64,000 nucleotides of DNA, from NCBI GenBank assembly GCA_963576735.1, contig OY755178.1, positions 14,818,001 through 14,882,000 of the forward strand, read 5' to 3'. The stretch's first letter is position 1, and every line of letters begins with the position of its first letter. This stretch comes from Bedellia somnulentella (Eukaryota > Arthropoda > Insecta > Lepidoptera > Bedelliidae). The position numbers and the translations under genes are program-made. The notes under the pieces are model-generated. The model did not search any database. It had not been told where the DNA came from and worked only from the letters and a program-made list of their open reading frames with translations. Shown here piece after piece: positions 34,025 to 44,437 of the stretch.

Positions 34025-35895
34025 ATGGGTGCTTTATTTGGTAAACAGAAAAAAAATGTAAGCAGAATTACTGAGCAAGATAAGGCTGTATTACAACTTA
34101 AACAACAAAGAGATAAACTGAAACAATATCAAAAGAAGATAGAATTAAATCTTGAAAAAGATAGGCTACTTGCAAAGAAGTTACTTGAAGAAGGTAAAAG
34201 AGACAGGGCCAAACTTTTGCTGAGGAAGAAAAGGTATCAAGAACAACTGCTCCAAAATACTGATACTCAGTTAGACAATTTAGAACAATTGACACACGAT
34301 ATTGAATTCGCTCAGGTGGAAATACAGGTATGATTTATTTATTTACAAAAATACATATACTCACGGCTATAAATCCCTTAAAGGGGTAGCCAGGGCTGGG
34401 AAATAAGAAATTCCTCAGCCACTTTTGGAAGTTACGTGGGGAAAAGATGGTGGTGGATGGAAATGTTGTTGGTGATGGGTCTCCAACCACATCGCCCAAA
34501 AATCCCTTAAAAGCCCCAATACTGTTGGTCGGCTCTTACATACATCCACCGGAAGAAATGGGGTAGTGCTATTTGAAGCCGACACTACACAGTTATTTAT
34601 TTACTTAACTATATAGTTTTCTGTACATTAATCAGTAATAAATTTACATGTGATGTCACATTATCAAAATCTTAGTGTCAGTGCAAGTAAGTAAGGTATT
34701 AGAGGTTTGTGTAATGAAAAGAACATTGTTTATGCTGCAGCACTGACTGCTATTAAACCATTTGTGTAATATTCTTTATTTGTTATTATGTCGTAATACC
34801 AGATTAAATGTGATTTGATTAGGTACACAAAAGTACAATCAAGTTCTAGAGTGATATCTATAAATCCCAAAAAGGGATAGCCAAAGCTTCAGTGTTACAA
34901 ATTATTTAGTCACTTTTGGAAGTTGAGTGAAGAATAAATTGCAAAATAAAGATTGTTGGCGATGGATCTCCATCCATATTGCCCAATAAACAGTTCCAAA
35001 TCCTAAGTTGTCTCTTTCAACATGCATGATACATCAATATTTTGATATAAAAATTTAATCATATGATCTGAATGATGGCCTAATTTGGTATGCAAAGTTT
35101 TACAAAAGTGATGCTGATTATGAAACCATTTTGAGAAATTATGTTTTTAACAATATTTTCTTGACATTAAATCAATTAAAGCTAAGATGACTGTTATTTT
35201 ACCAAAAAAATGTGATCTTGTAAAAAATAATGAAATCTTTTGCAATTAGCAAATTTTTTATTAAAATTTCATTTCATTTGCATGTTGCTATGTGATTCTG
35301 TTGATTAATGATGTCATTAAGAACAAAAATTGAACAATCATTAAAAAATCATAACTTTACAATTAGTCATTTTAAATGAAAAATATTGAAAATAACTCTT
35401 GTATTTTTGTGTTTGCTATCAGATAAAAATATTTAAAAAGTACAAAAAAAAATTTGCATACCAAATTGGTTGATGTATATCCTTAAGTGTTCTAGCTCAT
35501 CAGAATAAATTATTTGAGAACTTTATTTAATGCACTTCATTTAATATTCTTTATAACTAATAACATTTAAATATTTTCAGGTTCTTGATGGATTGAAAAC
35601 TGGCAACATAGCATTGAAGAAAGTGCATGATATTCTTAATATAGATGAAATTGAAAGAATAATGGATGAGACTAAAGAAGGAATAGAGAAGCAACAAGAA
35701 ATAGATGCTGTGATATCAGGAGCCCTGACTCAGGAAGATGAAGACGCAGTAGAAGCTGAACTTGAAGCCATTTTAGATGTGAAAGACCAACTTCCAGATG
35801 TGCCTACAGAGAAGTTGCCAGATGTTACAGAGAAAGTGGCTGATAAACCACGCAAAGCTAGGGAGGGTCAGAAGGTGGCTGTTGAAGCAAGTTAG
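34025..35895 (+). CDS. CHMP6: CHMP6 (Vps20), ESCRT-III subunit
   Basis: Coding exons 34025-34327 and 35581-35895 join at a phase-0 GT-AG intron (CAG|GTATGA ... ATTTTCAG|GTT) to give 205 residues; the human protein has 201. It starts MGALFGKQKK, a typical myristoylated Snf7-family start. Charged helices follow (LKQQRDKLKQYQKKIE and onward). It ends in an acidic tail with LPDVPTEKLP at about residues 175-185, which fits a MIT-interacting motif binding Vps4. CHMP6 is recruited by ESCRT-II at the endosome and nucleates Snf7/CHMP4 polymers for membrane scission. The ATG at 34025 is chosen because Gly2 is needed for myristoylation. The intron holds two family-A repeats. Confidence 0.95.
34352..34592 (-). 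repeat. SSR-tailed dispersed repeat, family A
   Basis: Reverse copy in the CHMP6 intron, 25 bp past the splice donor, running ATATACTCACGG to AAGCCGACACTACACAG. Confidence 0.88.
34852..35010 (-). repeat. SSR-tailed dispersed repeat, family A (decayed)
   Basis: Old partial copy in the CHMP6 intron (TATAAATCCCAAAAAGGGATAGCC and GGCGATGGATCTCCATCC). Confidence 0.6.
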
Positions 35896-36099
35896 ATTAC
35901 ACCTAGTGATGAACAAGACAACTTTTGATGCAAATATTGTACATAACTATAAATAACTTTTAAGATATGATATCAAAGCAAAATAATATATTTTTCATGA
36001 TTGATTTCCTGTTTTCTTTCCCATCTAGTTTTTGTAGAAAAGGTAAAGTGATGTTATTAATATTAATTGGTTATGGGAGCAGACCCCATTTTTCAAAAA

Positions 36100-36360
36100 C
36101 ACTTGAAGCGTCTGAGTAGTAGATATATGGTACTTCTTCAGCCTATAAACATCTACTGCTGGACATTAGCCTCCCCCAAAAATCTTCACAACAACTGGAC
36201 CTGGGCTGACACAACCTTGACCAAGTTGTCAGTCCACCTTGTGGAAGGCCTACCCACACTGCTTCTTCCGGTATGTGGCCGCCACTCCAGAGCCCTTGAG
36301 CCAAATATATGGTGCAACATATCGACGCCTTACTGCAAAAACCAACTATCTGCATGATTT
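36100..36360. repeat. decayed dispersed repeat
   Basis: Contains CTACTGCTGGACATTAGCCTCCCCC and GGAAGGCCTACCCACACTGCTTCTTCCGGT. The phrase 'ctgctggacat.ggcctc' is common in lepidopteran repeats, apparently LINE-derived tails. No coding capacity. It lies just 3' of CHMP6. Confidence 0.45.
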
Positions 36361-36950
36361 GTTGTTTTGAGAAAACTTAAGTGAAAGGTTTGTTGATGAT
36401 AATTCAATAGCGTGTTGTGTTTGCTTTTTCATTTGAGTTATATATATTCATTAGTAAGAAAATTCAATTCAATTAAACTATTACGATGCCAAGTAGGTGA
36501 AATTCATAGTTAAACTGAGAAGAGTGTTGCACATAAGTGGTTCTGCCTGTAGAAAGTAAATTTTGTTAACTTGTGTTTTGATTGGTTTATACTGCATTAG
36601 TGGATTGTTAAAGTTGACTTCTTTACAGTTGATTACAAATAGATATTTTATAATTTATTTAAAGTTTGCAGAATCAGAGTATTATGATTAATGTATAATT
36701 CATCTGTCACATACATGGTTTCGCTTGTAGAATATTATTTAGATTTACCTTTAAGTGCACAATAGTTCATAGTAAATCACAAACTTAATAAGCATACTGA
36801 AATAATAATAAAAAAACTGAAAGTATAACACCTATCAGTTTGAAATTTATCACGTATGATATCCGTAACCTTTGGAAGGTTTTGCAGAACTTATTTATCA
36901 AATTTCGAACCTTGTTGGTGGTGAAAAAACGAGGTTTAAATTACTCATGA
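36361..36950. other. intergenic, no gene recognised
   Basis: AT-rich DNA downstream of CHMP6; nothing identifiable. Confidence 0.4.
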
Positions 36951-36954
36951 CTCA

Positions 36955-37035
36955 AAACTAAACGTTCACGCCGAATATCCCCGAAGTGGTTCGCAGAGGT
37001 ACTAATACTTCTGAACATCACGTGACATTGTGACA
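36955..37035 (-). repeat. tRNA-derived SINE, 3' end fragment
   Basis: AACGTTCACGCCGAATATCC through CTTCTGAACATCACGTGACA matches the 3' end of the SINE at 39255-39626 in reverse. Confidence 0.75.
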
Positions 37036-37329
37036 TACAATAACAATTTAATAAAAGCACTTTATGCATCTTTCCAATAATATTCAATAAATTTAATAAA
37101 AAATATATTACTTCGTGCCAATTTCTGCACTTTCCTTTTTCCCATGAACATCTGTACATGAAAAGCAAAAAGAATTATTAGGCAGAGCAGTCTCATAAAT
37201 ACACATATTGTTAAGAGTTTTTCGCACGTAATACTAAGTTACAGTGGGGCAGGGTGGGGTGAATGCCACACCCTGGCTCTGACCTAGTAAGGCGCCTTTT
37301 TAATCCAAAGTAACATAATTATAAGGAAC

Positions 37330-37645
37330 TACACATTGTTAGCTTAGTGGGTAGAACACCGCTTATCGTGCAGACAGTGAGGATTCAAGTCCCGGGGCGG
37401 ATCTGCAACAATTTGTCTTTTCTAAAGACATACGTGTGGTTAATTTATTATGGTTGTTAACGTTGAGGGAAAACATCGTGAGGACACCCACATAGCTAAG
37501 TTGTACTTTGACATGTGACAGTGTATTCATACAAAACGGCGATAGGCCTGCCCCTACTGGCTCTTGATGTTCAGAGGTATTAGTACCTCTACCAACCCCT
37601 TCGAAGATATGCGGCGTGAATGTTTGAGTTTGATAACACATTATA
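37330..37645 (+). repeat. tRNA-derived SINE
   Basis: A-box TAGCTTAGTGGG (37340-37351) and B-box GATTCAAGTCCC (37383-37394) lie in pol III spacing, followed by the family body. A deletion in the middle removes the region around the CACGTGAGTACACTGTCC segment. Confidence 0.88.
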
Positions 37646-38013
37646 TATTACTCCTGCCCCACCCTGAGTAATTGAAGAATGGTGCAGGTAAGTAACAGGT
37701 AATACATTTTTTATCAGTCTCGGCTCTTTTTATGTCGTTATCTTTTCCAGCATGCATTATTTCTGTTTGTGTTCCTGGTAAGAATGATAAAGTTAATTTT
37801 TTTGATTACCCTGTGCTGAGTGATATTTATTATAGAGCAGGCATTGGCAAGAATTAGAAATTTAACAGAATGCACCTCATTGTTTTTAATACGCTTTTAT
37901 TAGATCGACCTGTATGTATGTAACTATGTAATCAAATCTAAGAAAACTAATTTAACCGTCTTCTAAAGGTCATAGTGTTATGAAAATTGGCAGTTGTATG
38001 TGATTTCGATGAC
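37646..38013. other. intergenic, no gene recognised
   Basis: Nothing recognised before the tandem array. Confidence 0.35.
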
Positions 38014-38525
38014 AATACAATAATATGGTACTGTCGAGCTGATCTGATGATGGAGCCGGAAGATATGAACTGGAACTTCATGATGGATGATCGTATCATA
38101 GCCGTATTTGGACTTGTTAGAAAGTTCTTGTAATGAACGTTGACCATGATTAGGTTTCAAGGTCTAATGATGAAGCCGGAAGATAGGCACTAGCATTCCA
38201 TGATGAAATATCGTATCATAGCCGTGTTTGGACTTGTTAGAAAGGTCTTGTAATGAACCTTGGCCACGATTAGGTTTCAAGGTCTGAATACAATAATATG
38301 GTACTGTCGAGCTCATCTGATGATGGAGCCGGAAGATATTAACTGGAACTTAGTGATGGATGATCGTATCATAGCCGTATTTGGACTTGTTAGAAAGATC
38401 TTGTAATGAACTTTGACTACGATTAGGTTTCAAGGTCTGAATACAATAATATGGTACTATCGAACTGATATGATGATGGAGCCGGAAGATTTGAACTGGA
38501 ACTTTATTATGAATATTAGCATACG
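38014..38525. repeat. tandem repeat, about 153-bp period, 3.3 copies
   Basis: Units start at 38014, about 38163 (lacking its first 35 bp or so), 38287 and 38440 (partial). Each has AATACAATAATATGGTACT, GATGGAGCCGGAAGAT, ATCGTATCATAGCCGT and GATTAGGTTTCAAGGTCT. No coding sense was found. Confidence 0.9.
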
Positions 38526-38529
38526 ATGT

Positions 38530-38880
38530 ATCGTTACCAACCCATAACGTCCCACTGCTGGGCACGGGTCTCTTCCGTGAGGAAGGTATTAGCCATATTC
38601 ACCACGGGGGCCAGCCGGGTTGGTGGAGGTTTGTAAGTCTAGTGGTCACCTTACCGTTAGATGTTATCAAGCCGCCCGTTTGGGTCTCTGACAAAGCTTG
38701 ACGACTGCTATCTTACGATATCAACCAGCACCAACGGCTTTACGTGCCTTGCGAAGCACGGTAGCGCCCGAGATAAATACCACTAGGCGGTTACCCATCC
38801 GTGGACGGACCGCAGCTCGCGTTGCTGAACTTGTAAATACGATCACATCAGTCCAACTGAGCTACAGGCGCTACTACGAT
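38530..38880 (-). repeat. second tRNA-derived SINE family, reverse
   Basis: On the minus strand, GCGCCTGTAGCTCAGTTGGA (38851-38870) has a perfect A-box. A long conserved body follows, and the far end carries CCACTGCTGGGCACGGGTCT as read on the plus strand. The B-box is degenerate. Confidence 0.7.
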
Positions 38881-38959
38881 ACGATGTATATTGACGTGTA
38901 AATGGGGTAGTAGCTTGTTAAAGAGCACCTAATTCAGCCTATAGGCATCCAATTCCCGG

Positions 38960-39211
38960 CCAAGTACAGCTACGGTACGGTGGAAAGGCGCATGCTCCCA
39001 GTGATTTTAAGTTGGGCATCTACCGTGCACAAGATGCAAGGCTGTACGGTAGACCACGCCGTGGTGTACTTAGGGTCCCGTACTTTTGCGGATGGACAGG
39101 CAAATGTGGTGCTAAGTCGAGTAAAACACTTAGTGGTCTCCAGATTGAGACACCATGCAATACAGACGCACTGGCGGAGATGGAGAGGATGCGGGCTCAT
39201 TCGTCTATTTG
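38960..39211 (+). pseudogene. C-terminal fragment of a Helitron PIF1-type helicase
   Basis: The frame reads [20 protein letters not shown] and [11 protein letters not shown], the last conserved helicase motifs of PIF1-like helicases carried by Helitrons. After VLSRVK the coding sense continues in the next frame ([20 protein letters not shown]) to a stop at 39211, so there is one frameshift near 39120. The Rep nickase and most of the helicase are absent. Confidence 0.75.
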
Positions 39212-39254
39212 AAATACATGTTTGAAATATGCCATTAGTAATGACTTAAAAGTA

Positions 39255-39626
39255 AGTAACCGTGATAGCCCAGTGGGTAGAACACTCGGTTATCGTGCAA
39301 ACGACTAGTGTTCAAATCCTGGGCCGGGCCTACACCAATTTGTCTTTTCTAAAGACATTGTGGTTAATTTATCATGGTTGTTAACGGTGAGGGAAAACAT
39401 CGTGAGGAAACCCACATGGCTGAGTTGTACTTAGTCATGTGACAGTGTATTCGTACAAAACGGCGATAGGCCTGTCCCCTATCACGTGAGTACACTGTCC
39501 ATGCAAAACGTGGGTACTCTGAACACCAGGTGACAAAGTCACTTGATGTTCAGAAGTATTAGTACTTCTGCCAACCCCTTCAGGGATATTCGGCGTGAAC
39601 GTTTATGATATGTTATGTTATGTGTA
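39255..39626 (+). repeat. tRNA-derived SINE, full-length
   Basis: A-box TAGCCCAGTGGG (39266-39277) and B-box GTTCAAATCC (39310-39319) have canonical pol III spacing. The body is shared with 32762-33137 and 37330-37645, and the tail is an ATGTT repeat. Best reference copy of the family in this window. Confidence 0.9.
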
Positions 39627-39639
39627 AAGACTAAAAAGC

Positions 39640-40175
39640 ATAAAATAAATTAATAGTTTAAAAAACACGCTTTTATAAGTGCACTTAAAAGTCAAAAATA
39701 AATTACGGTTTACGGTTCGTTCAAGTTGTCTCTATTTGTGGGCTGAAGTGTAAACTATGTGCTTTTAATTATAATATTTGATTGTAAAAGCGTGGGTCGC
39801 TGGAGCAGGAAAAACTTTCTTGTAAACAAATACACGAACAAGAACTCTACATTTTGCCACTGTTGACTAGTACTTTGAACAGACTGTTTAATATAGAGCC
39901 TCCAACTAGTGGTGCTGCAACTCTAGTTAGAGTGCCGATCTCTGTAACCTGCTTCCCGCAACATCGCTTAACTTGATTTCTTAGTAAGGTAAACAAAAAA
40001 TCTTTCATTTTCCAGCGCCCCACGCTTTTACAATCAAATATTATAATTAAAAGCACATAGTTTACACTTCAGCCCAGAAATAGAGACAACTTGAACGACC
40101 CGTAATTTATTTTTGACTTTTAAGTGCACTTATAAAAGCGTGTTTTTTAGTGTTTTTTAAACTATTTATTTATTT
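39640..40175. repeat. foldback/MITE with about 150-bp inverted arms
   Basis: The left arm (about 39645-39793) and right arm (about 40018-40170) are near-perfect reverse complements, sharing TTTATAAGTGCACTTAAAAG and ATTGTAAAAGCGTGGG. The 225-bp centre is non-coding. Confidence 0.85.
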
Positions 40176-40334
40176 TATCTTATGGTCCTGTTTGTTAGTA
40201 GGTGTAGTAGCTGTAGGTTTCGCGTTGAATAAAAATGCGAAGTTTCGGGGCACTTTAACTTTGGTGTCATAATGCCATGATTTAAAAAAAAAATGAGTAG
40301 GCTAAGTATATAAGACTTAAATATACCTGATAGT

Positions 40335-40445
40335 AGTACCTTGAGCAACCAATTTCTTTCCGCGGGTGTCGTGAGAGACGACTGAGGGTATTGGGCAAGT
40401 GGTTTGGCGATGCGATTGGAGAACCGCCGCCAACAACTTATTTAA
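40335..40445 (+). repeat. SSR-tailed dispersed repeat, family A (partial)
   Basis: CCGCGGGTGTCGTGAGAGACGACTGAGGG and GGCGATGCGATTGGAGAACC mark the core; head and tail are gone. Confidence 0.6.
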
Positions 40446-40544
40446 TGAAATGAATATACAATAAACATGAATTTTTTTTGGGGGTGTGTTAGTTCAAAGC
40501 CTCTGGCTTCTAGCCTACCGGCTTGAATGATTGACAGTAATCAA

Positions 40545-40735
40545 CTCAAAGCTCATGCCGTATATCCCCGAAGCGGTCGCGGAGGTTCTATTATTTCTAA
40601 AGATCGCGTGAGTAGTTTTGTCACCTGGTGTATACACGTTTTGCTTGGACACTGCAGTTACGTGATAGGGGTAGGACTATCGCCTCTTTGTAGAAATACT
40701 CTGCCACATGACTAAGTACAATTCAGCTGTAGTTA
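40545..40735 (-). repeat. tRNA-derived SINE, 3' part, decayed
   Basis: GCCGTATATCCCCGAAGCGG to CATGACTAAGTACAATTCAGCT in reverse relative to 39255-39626. Confidence 0.65.
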
Positions 40736-40739
40736 TTTT

Positions 40740-41550
40740 ATTACTAATATTGTGGTACAATAAAATCTAACATTTTCGTACAATCGTATATTTTGAAAGG
40801 TTCGCCGGGATCATGCAGTGGCGATGGATAGTCTCTGCCTTCTCTAATTGGAACCAATGGCATGAATTATATATCTTCTTCGTAAGCTTAGTAAGTTATT
40901 TAAGGCCAAAACTACCACATCACGGTATACTACTATCACTTTGAGCAGTGGGTGACTCCCATGGAATCGTACAAAAATCTTTTAAAAAAATAATTTCAAG
41001 CATTTGCAGAGCCCGGCCTCAATGCTTCGTCTATGAAAACGTAATTTGAATGTACTCTGCCTAATAATGAAATTAAATGTGTGACGTTGTACGTGTCTTA
41101 CAGTTGCACCATTGATTCCTGAAGGGGAAATCACCACTTATTATATCGTATTAAAATACTCTTTGCCTAATTTTGCTAAACCGTTTTCATTTCAACTGTT
41201 ATATGATTGTTCGTTTATGCTCTAAATAAAAAAACAAACTTCATTCATAAACTCTTTTTTCGACATACCTTTCTCAATACAAATATTAAGTTACTTCGCT
41301 TAATTCCGCTAAAATACCTGAGTCTTCATGCGACATGCACTGTGCACCGCCCGCCCTCCCACTTACAAGAAAACGAAAAGCAGACAATGCACCACACACA
41401 CCCGCAAGCAAAAAACCACAGGCACCGAGTTGTCAGCTGCCGAACGGTCTACTGCTCGATAATGACTCGTGTTGAGTCGAAACGCGTCGCATATTTGTGG
41501 TTGCCGGTAACGCCTTTCTCATACAACATTTTTTTTCCTCTACTAACATT
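40740..41550. other. intergenic, no gene recognised
   Basis: A 120-codon frame at 41207-41569 has a Lys/His-rich composition and no family features; I do not call it a gene. Confidence 0.35.
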
Positions 41551-41556
41551 AAAATA

Positions 41557-41690
41557 TACACGGCTATAAATCTCTGGAAGGGGTAGCCAGAACTCCAGGT
41601 TCAAAAACCTTTTCAGCCACTTAGAAATTTAGTAGGGAACAAATTGTAAACTGAAGGTCGAATCGAGTTATTCCTACATGCCCCCCTAGG
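41557..41690 (-). repeat. SSR-tailed dispersed repeat, family A (decayed)
   Basis: ACACGGCTATAAATCTCTGGAAGGGGTAGCC and neighbouring bases; the head end has decayed. Confidence 0.6.
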
Positions 41691-41869
41691 GGCGCTGATA
41701 AGAATAACCCGTCGCATCGAGCAAAAATAATTGTGATGATGTTTACATAAGATGAAGACACGGAAGTCCATCTATGGGGGTAAACAACCCTGATTACTTT
41801 TGGTAGGTGATGGATCAAAATAAATTCGAGGTATATCTTTTACGGTTGACTCACAATAACACGTGTAAT

Positions 41870-42364
41870 TCCTGGGCCCTGTTCATAGTGGAGCGTCTGG
41901 AGCGTTAAAAACATTAAAACCTCGGATGTCTCAGGGACTAGATGAAATTTAATTATCTTTGCGAAAATTTGTTATGAATAACATAAATAATAATCTCTAC
42001 CTATTTAAAAGTTGTGCATTTGATTTTTAAATAACAAAAATTTATGATTGCAATAACTTATGTGCTATAATGAAGGTAACGTTGTAGAATTATTTTTTTT
42101 GTAACAGAAGTGGAAGCTACTGAAAAAATAAATAAATTATGGATAATGAAATGTAAAAAATAATAATACGTGAACTATTTGTGTATTTAAATAATTTGCA
42201 TATAAAAAAAAACTGTTATTATTGCATAAAAGTAAAATCGAATTAATTAATAAAAACAAGGAAATCATGACTATTTAAAAGAAGAAAATATTTCACAAAA
42301 AAAAAATATCTAAAGAAAAATCTACATTTTTTCAAATATCATCTTCGATTTCACTGATGTTAAT
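41870..42364. other. AT-rich intergenic DNA
   Basis: Mostly A/T runs; nothing identifiable. Confidence 0.4.
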
Positions 42365-42445
42365 CATAGGCGCAACATTTAGACAGCTGTCGTCGCACGG
42401 ACATAGATTTCGTCTATTTAGGCGGCCAAAAACCGGTTTGCCGAA
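42365..42445 (+). repeat. inverted partner of the PIN-CXC gene's 3' end
   Basis: ATAGATTTCGTCTATTTAGGCGGCCAAAAA resembles the reverse complement of 44460-44500 (TAGATTTCAACCATTTAGGCGGCCAAAAA). It may be a terminal inverted repeat bounding the transposase-like gene between them, or a scrap of a second copy of the convergent gene; it reads in frame as RRTDIDFVYLGGQK. Confidence 0.5.
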
Positions 42446-42666
42446 AATCAATCTAATGACAAATTAACCATTTACTCACGTAGTACACAGTTCTAGGAAA
42501 GCAACGGTACCCGTCCCAACGTCCAGTGACGCGCGAGAGTCTACCCTCAGGTAGTCGGAATTCGATAGTCGCTTAACGTGCACGTGTCTGTTCTCGACGC
42601 TCCTAAACTTACAACTTTTGTAAAGTGTGTATTTGTTTTTAAAACAATTATTTTCGTGTGACAGTG

Positions 42667-44216
42667 ATGGATTGCAATACTTCAGGTAAGAACCTATGTA
42701 TTTCAACAGTAATTTACTTGGTTTTCATTTTCCTTATCATACTTTTGACTTGTCAAAGATTGCTCTAACAAAAATGAAATATTTTTGTATTTTTAATTTT
42801 AATGAAGTCTTTTAACTAACTTCAGGGTTCGTCCAAGCAATGATTTCTATATTTTTCAATACCTTACATATTTTTCTTTATAAAAACAAAACAAATAGCC
42901 GCGGAAACCCGCGCTTTTAAAAAATATGGGCATTTGAATATTTTGAGTCAAAATTGAGCAAAATATCATGTTCGTTCTATATTGTATTAAATCTTTTTGT
43001 TTTTGTTTTAGGTACGTCTGGTGCCTCGGGTACTAAAGTAGTGACACGAAAATACTTGTTTGACCAAATACAATGCCAAAATTTACCAAGTTTTAGTGAA
43101 AAAGTAGATTGTTATGAAGATTTTCTTTTGATTCGTTATGGAGACACAGAAATTGCTAAAAAGTGTTTGAAGAAAAGGTTTTCATATGTGAAAACTGAAT
43201 TGAAGAAAAGATGGACGAAAGCTAGTAAACACGAAGAAGTTTTCCTAAAAAACAACCGAGATTGGTTAGAAGGAACTTTTGAGATTCCAATAGAGTTGTG
43301 CTCTTCTCGAGGGAGACCACCTAAATCTTTTGAAGACTTAAGTGAGCGCAGCAAAAGAAGGAAAACGGAAGAAGTCCGCGCAACATTATCCACGCTGCAC
43401 AATCGGTTTTACAAAGTACGGGGCACAGAGATGCTTCAAAAGTTCTTAAAGAAATCACCAATTCGCCTACACGAGCCAGCAAATATAGAACTGCCTATTC
43501 GAAAGTCAACAACGACGACGAAGTATCACCTCCACTGACGCCTCTGCAAGCGCTCCAAATGTTCGTTGAAGCCGATCTTTCGAGACGGCAATACGAAATA
43601 ATAAGGGCAACAAACCCAAAACATTTCCCTTGCTATGATCTCTTGCTAAAGGTGAAAAAAGAATGTTATCCGCCAGAGGAATCCATGAGTGTAACGGCTA
43701 CTTCCGCAGAGAGCTTTCGAAAATCCTGAACTGGCATCAGAGATCACAGGAATTAGCTTTGAGCTTATCTACAGGTTCAAAGTTATATTGGAAACAATAT
43801 CAAGTGGTCACGAAATTAATGTCACAAAATATGATCAATATGCTTATGATACTGCAAAATTGTACGTTGACCTGTATGGATGGCATCCAATGACACCGAC
43901 AATACATAAAATATTGATGCATGGTGGGCAAATCATAAGCAATTCACTACTTCCTATTGGCCAGTTATCTGAGGAGGCAGCAGAAGCCCAGAACAAGCAT
44001 TTTCGGTCATACCGACTTAACTTTGCTAGAAAGTTTTCTAGAAAGGAATGCAATTTAGATGTATATAATAGGCTTTTATTAACATCTGATCCCTTCATCA
44101 GCTCCAGGAGACAAATTAAGAAACCTTCTCGCAAAGTATTCCTTCCTGAAACCATAGAAATGTTGGTGTCTGCTAAACCCAATAGAGAGACAATAATGGA
44201 GGAATGCTCAAAGTGA
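42667..44216 (+). pseudogene. decayed transposase-like gene, C-terminus resembling RAG1/Transib
   Basis: A 19-nt first exon (42667-42685, ATG, donor GTAAGA) joins an exon from 43012 through a TTGTTTTAG acceptor. The protein runs to 43538 with a basic GRPPKSFEDLSERSKRRK patch. Coding sense then continues in the next frame (MFVEADLSRRQYEII, KKECYPPEES) to about 43690. A third frame from about 43715 to 44216 carries PTIHKILMHG, GQLSEEAAEAQNK and FARKFSRKE. The spacing of His-Lys-x-Leu-x-His before an SEE..E..NK..R block is like the region of the third catalytic Glu in RAG1/Transib. The middle, where the first two catalytic Asp should be, is missing, so an internal deletion is likely. Proteins of this sort recur as uncharacterised multi-copy genes in insects and hydra; that is recollection, not a search. 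Confidence 0.55.
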
Positions 44217-44437
44217 GAATAATATTTAAGTAGTTTTATTTTTGTTATCATTTAAGATGTAGATACATGTAATTTTATTATATTTAAATATATTTCTTTA
44301 TATATTATTGATACATACTTTGATAATTCGATTTTTGTGAAAATTATTATATGTTCAAGTGTAAAAATGTTGTTCAAAATGTATAAAAAATATTGTTTTG
44401 TATCAAAAATGGTTTATTTTAATTTAATATTGTACTT
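44217..44437. other. short spacer between convergent genes
   Basis: AT-rich and presumably holds both 3' ends. No feature called. Confidence 0.4.

Noticed and set aside
38014..38525. CRISPR-like array
   Set aside because: The whole 153-bp unit is repeated rather than short repeats separated by unique spacers, and the genome is eukaryotic.
39266..39319. Possible tRNA gene (A and B boxes)
   Set aside because: The boxes belong to a repeated tRNA-derived SINE; no cloverleaf with proper acceptor stem follows, and other copies exist.
41207..41569. 120-codon plus-strand frame
   Set aside because: Runs into a family-A repeat at its end and has no recognisable family features.
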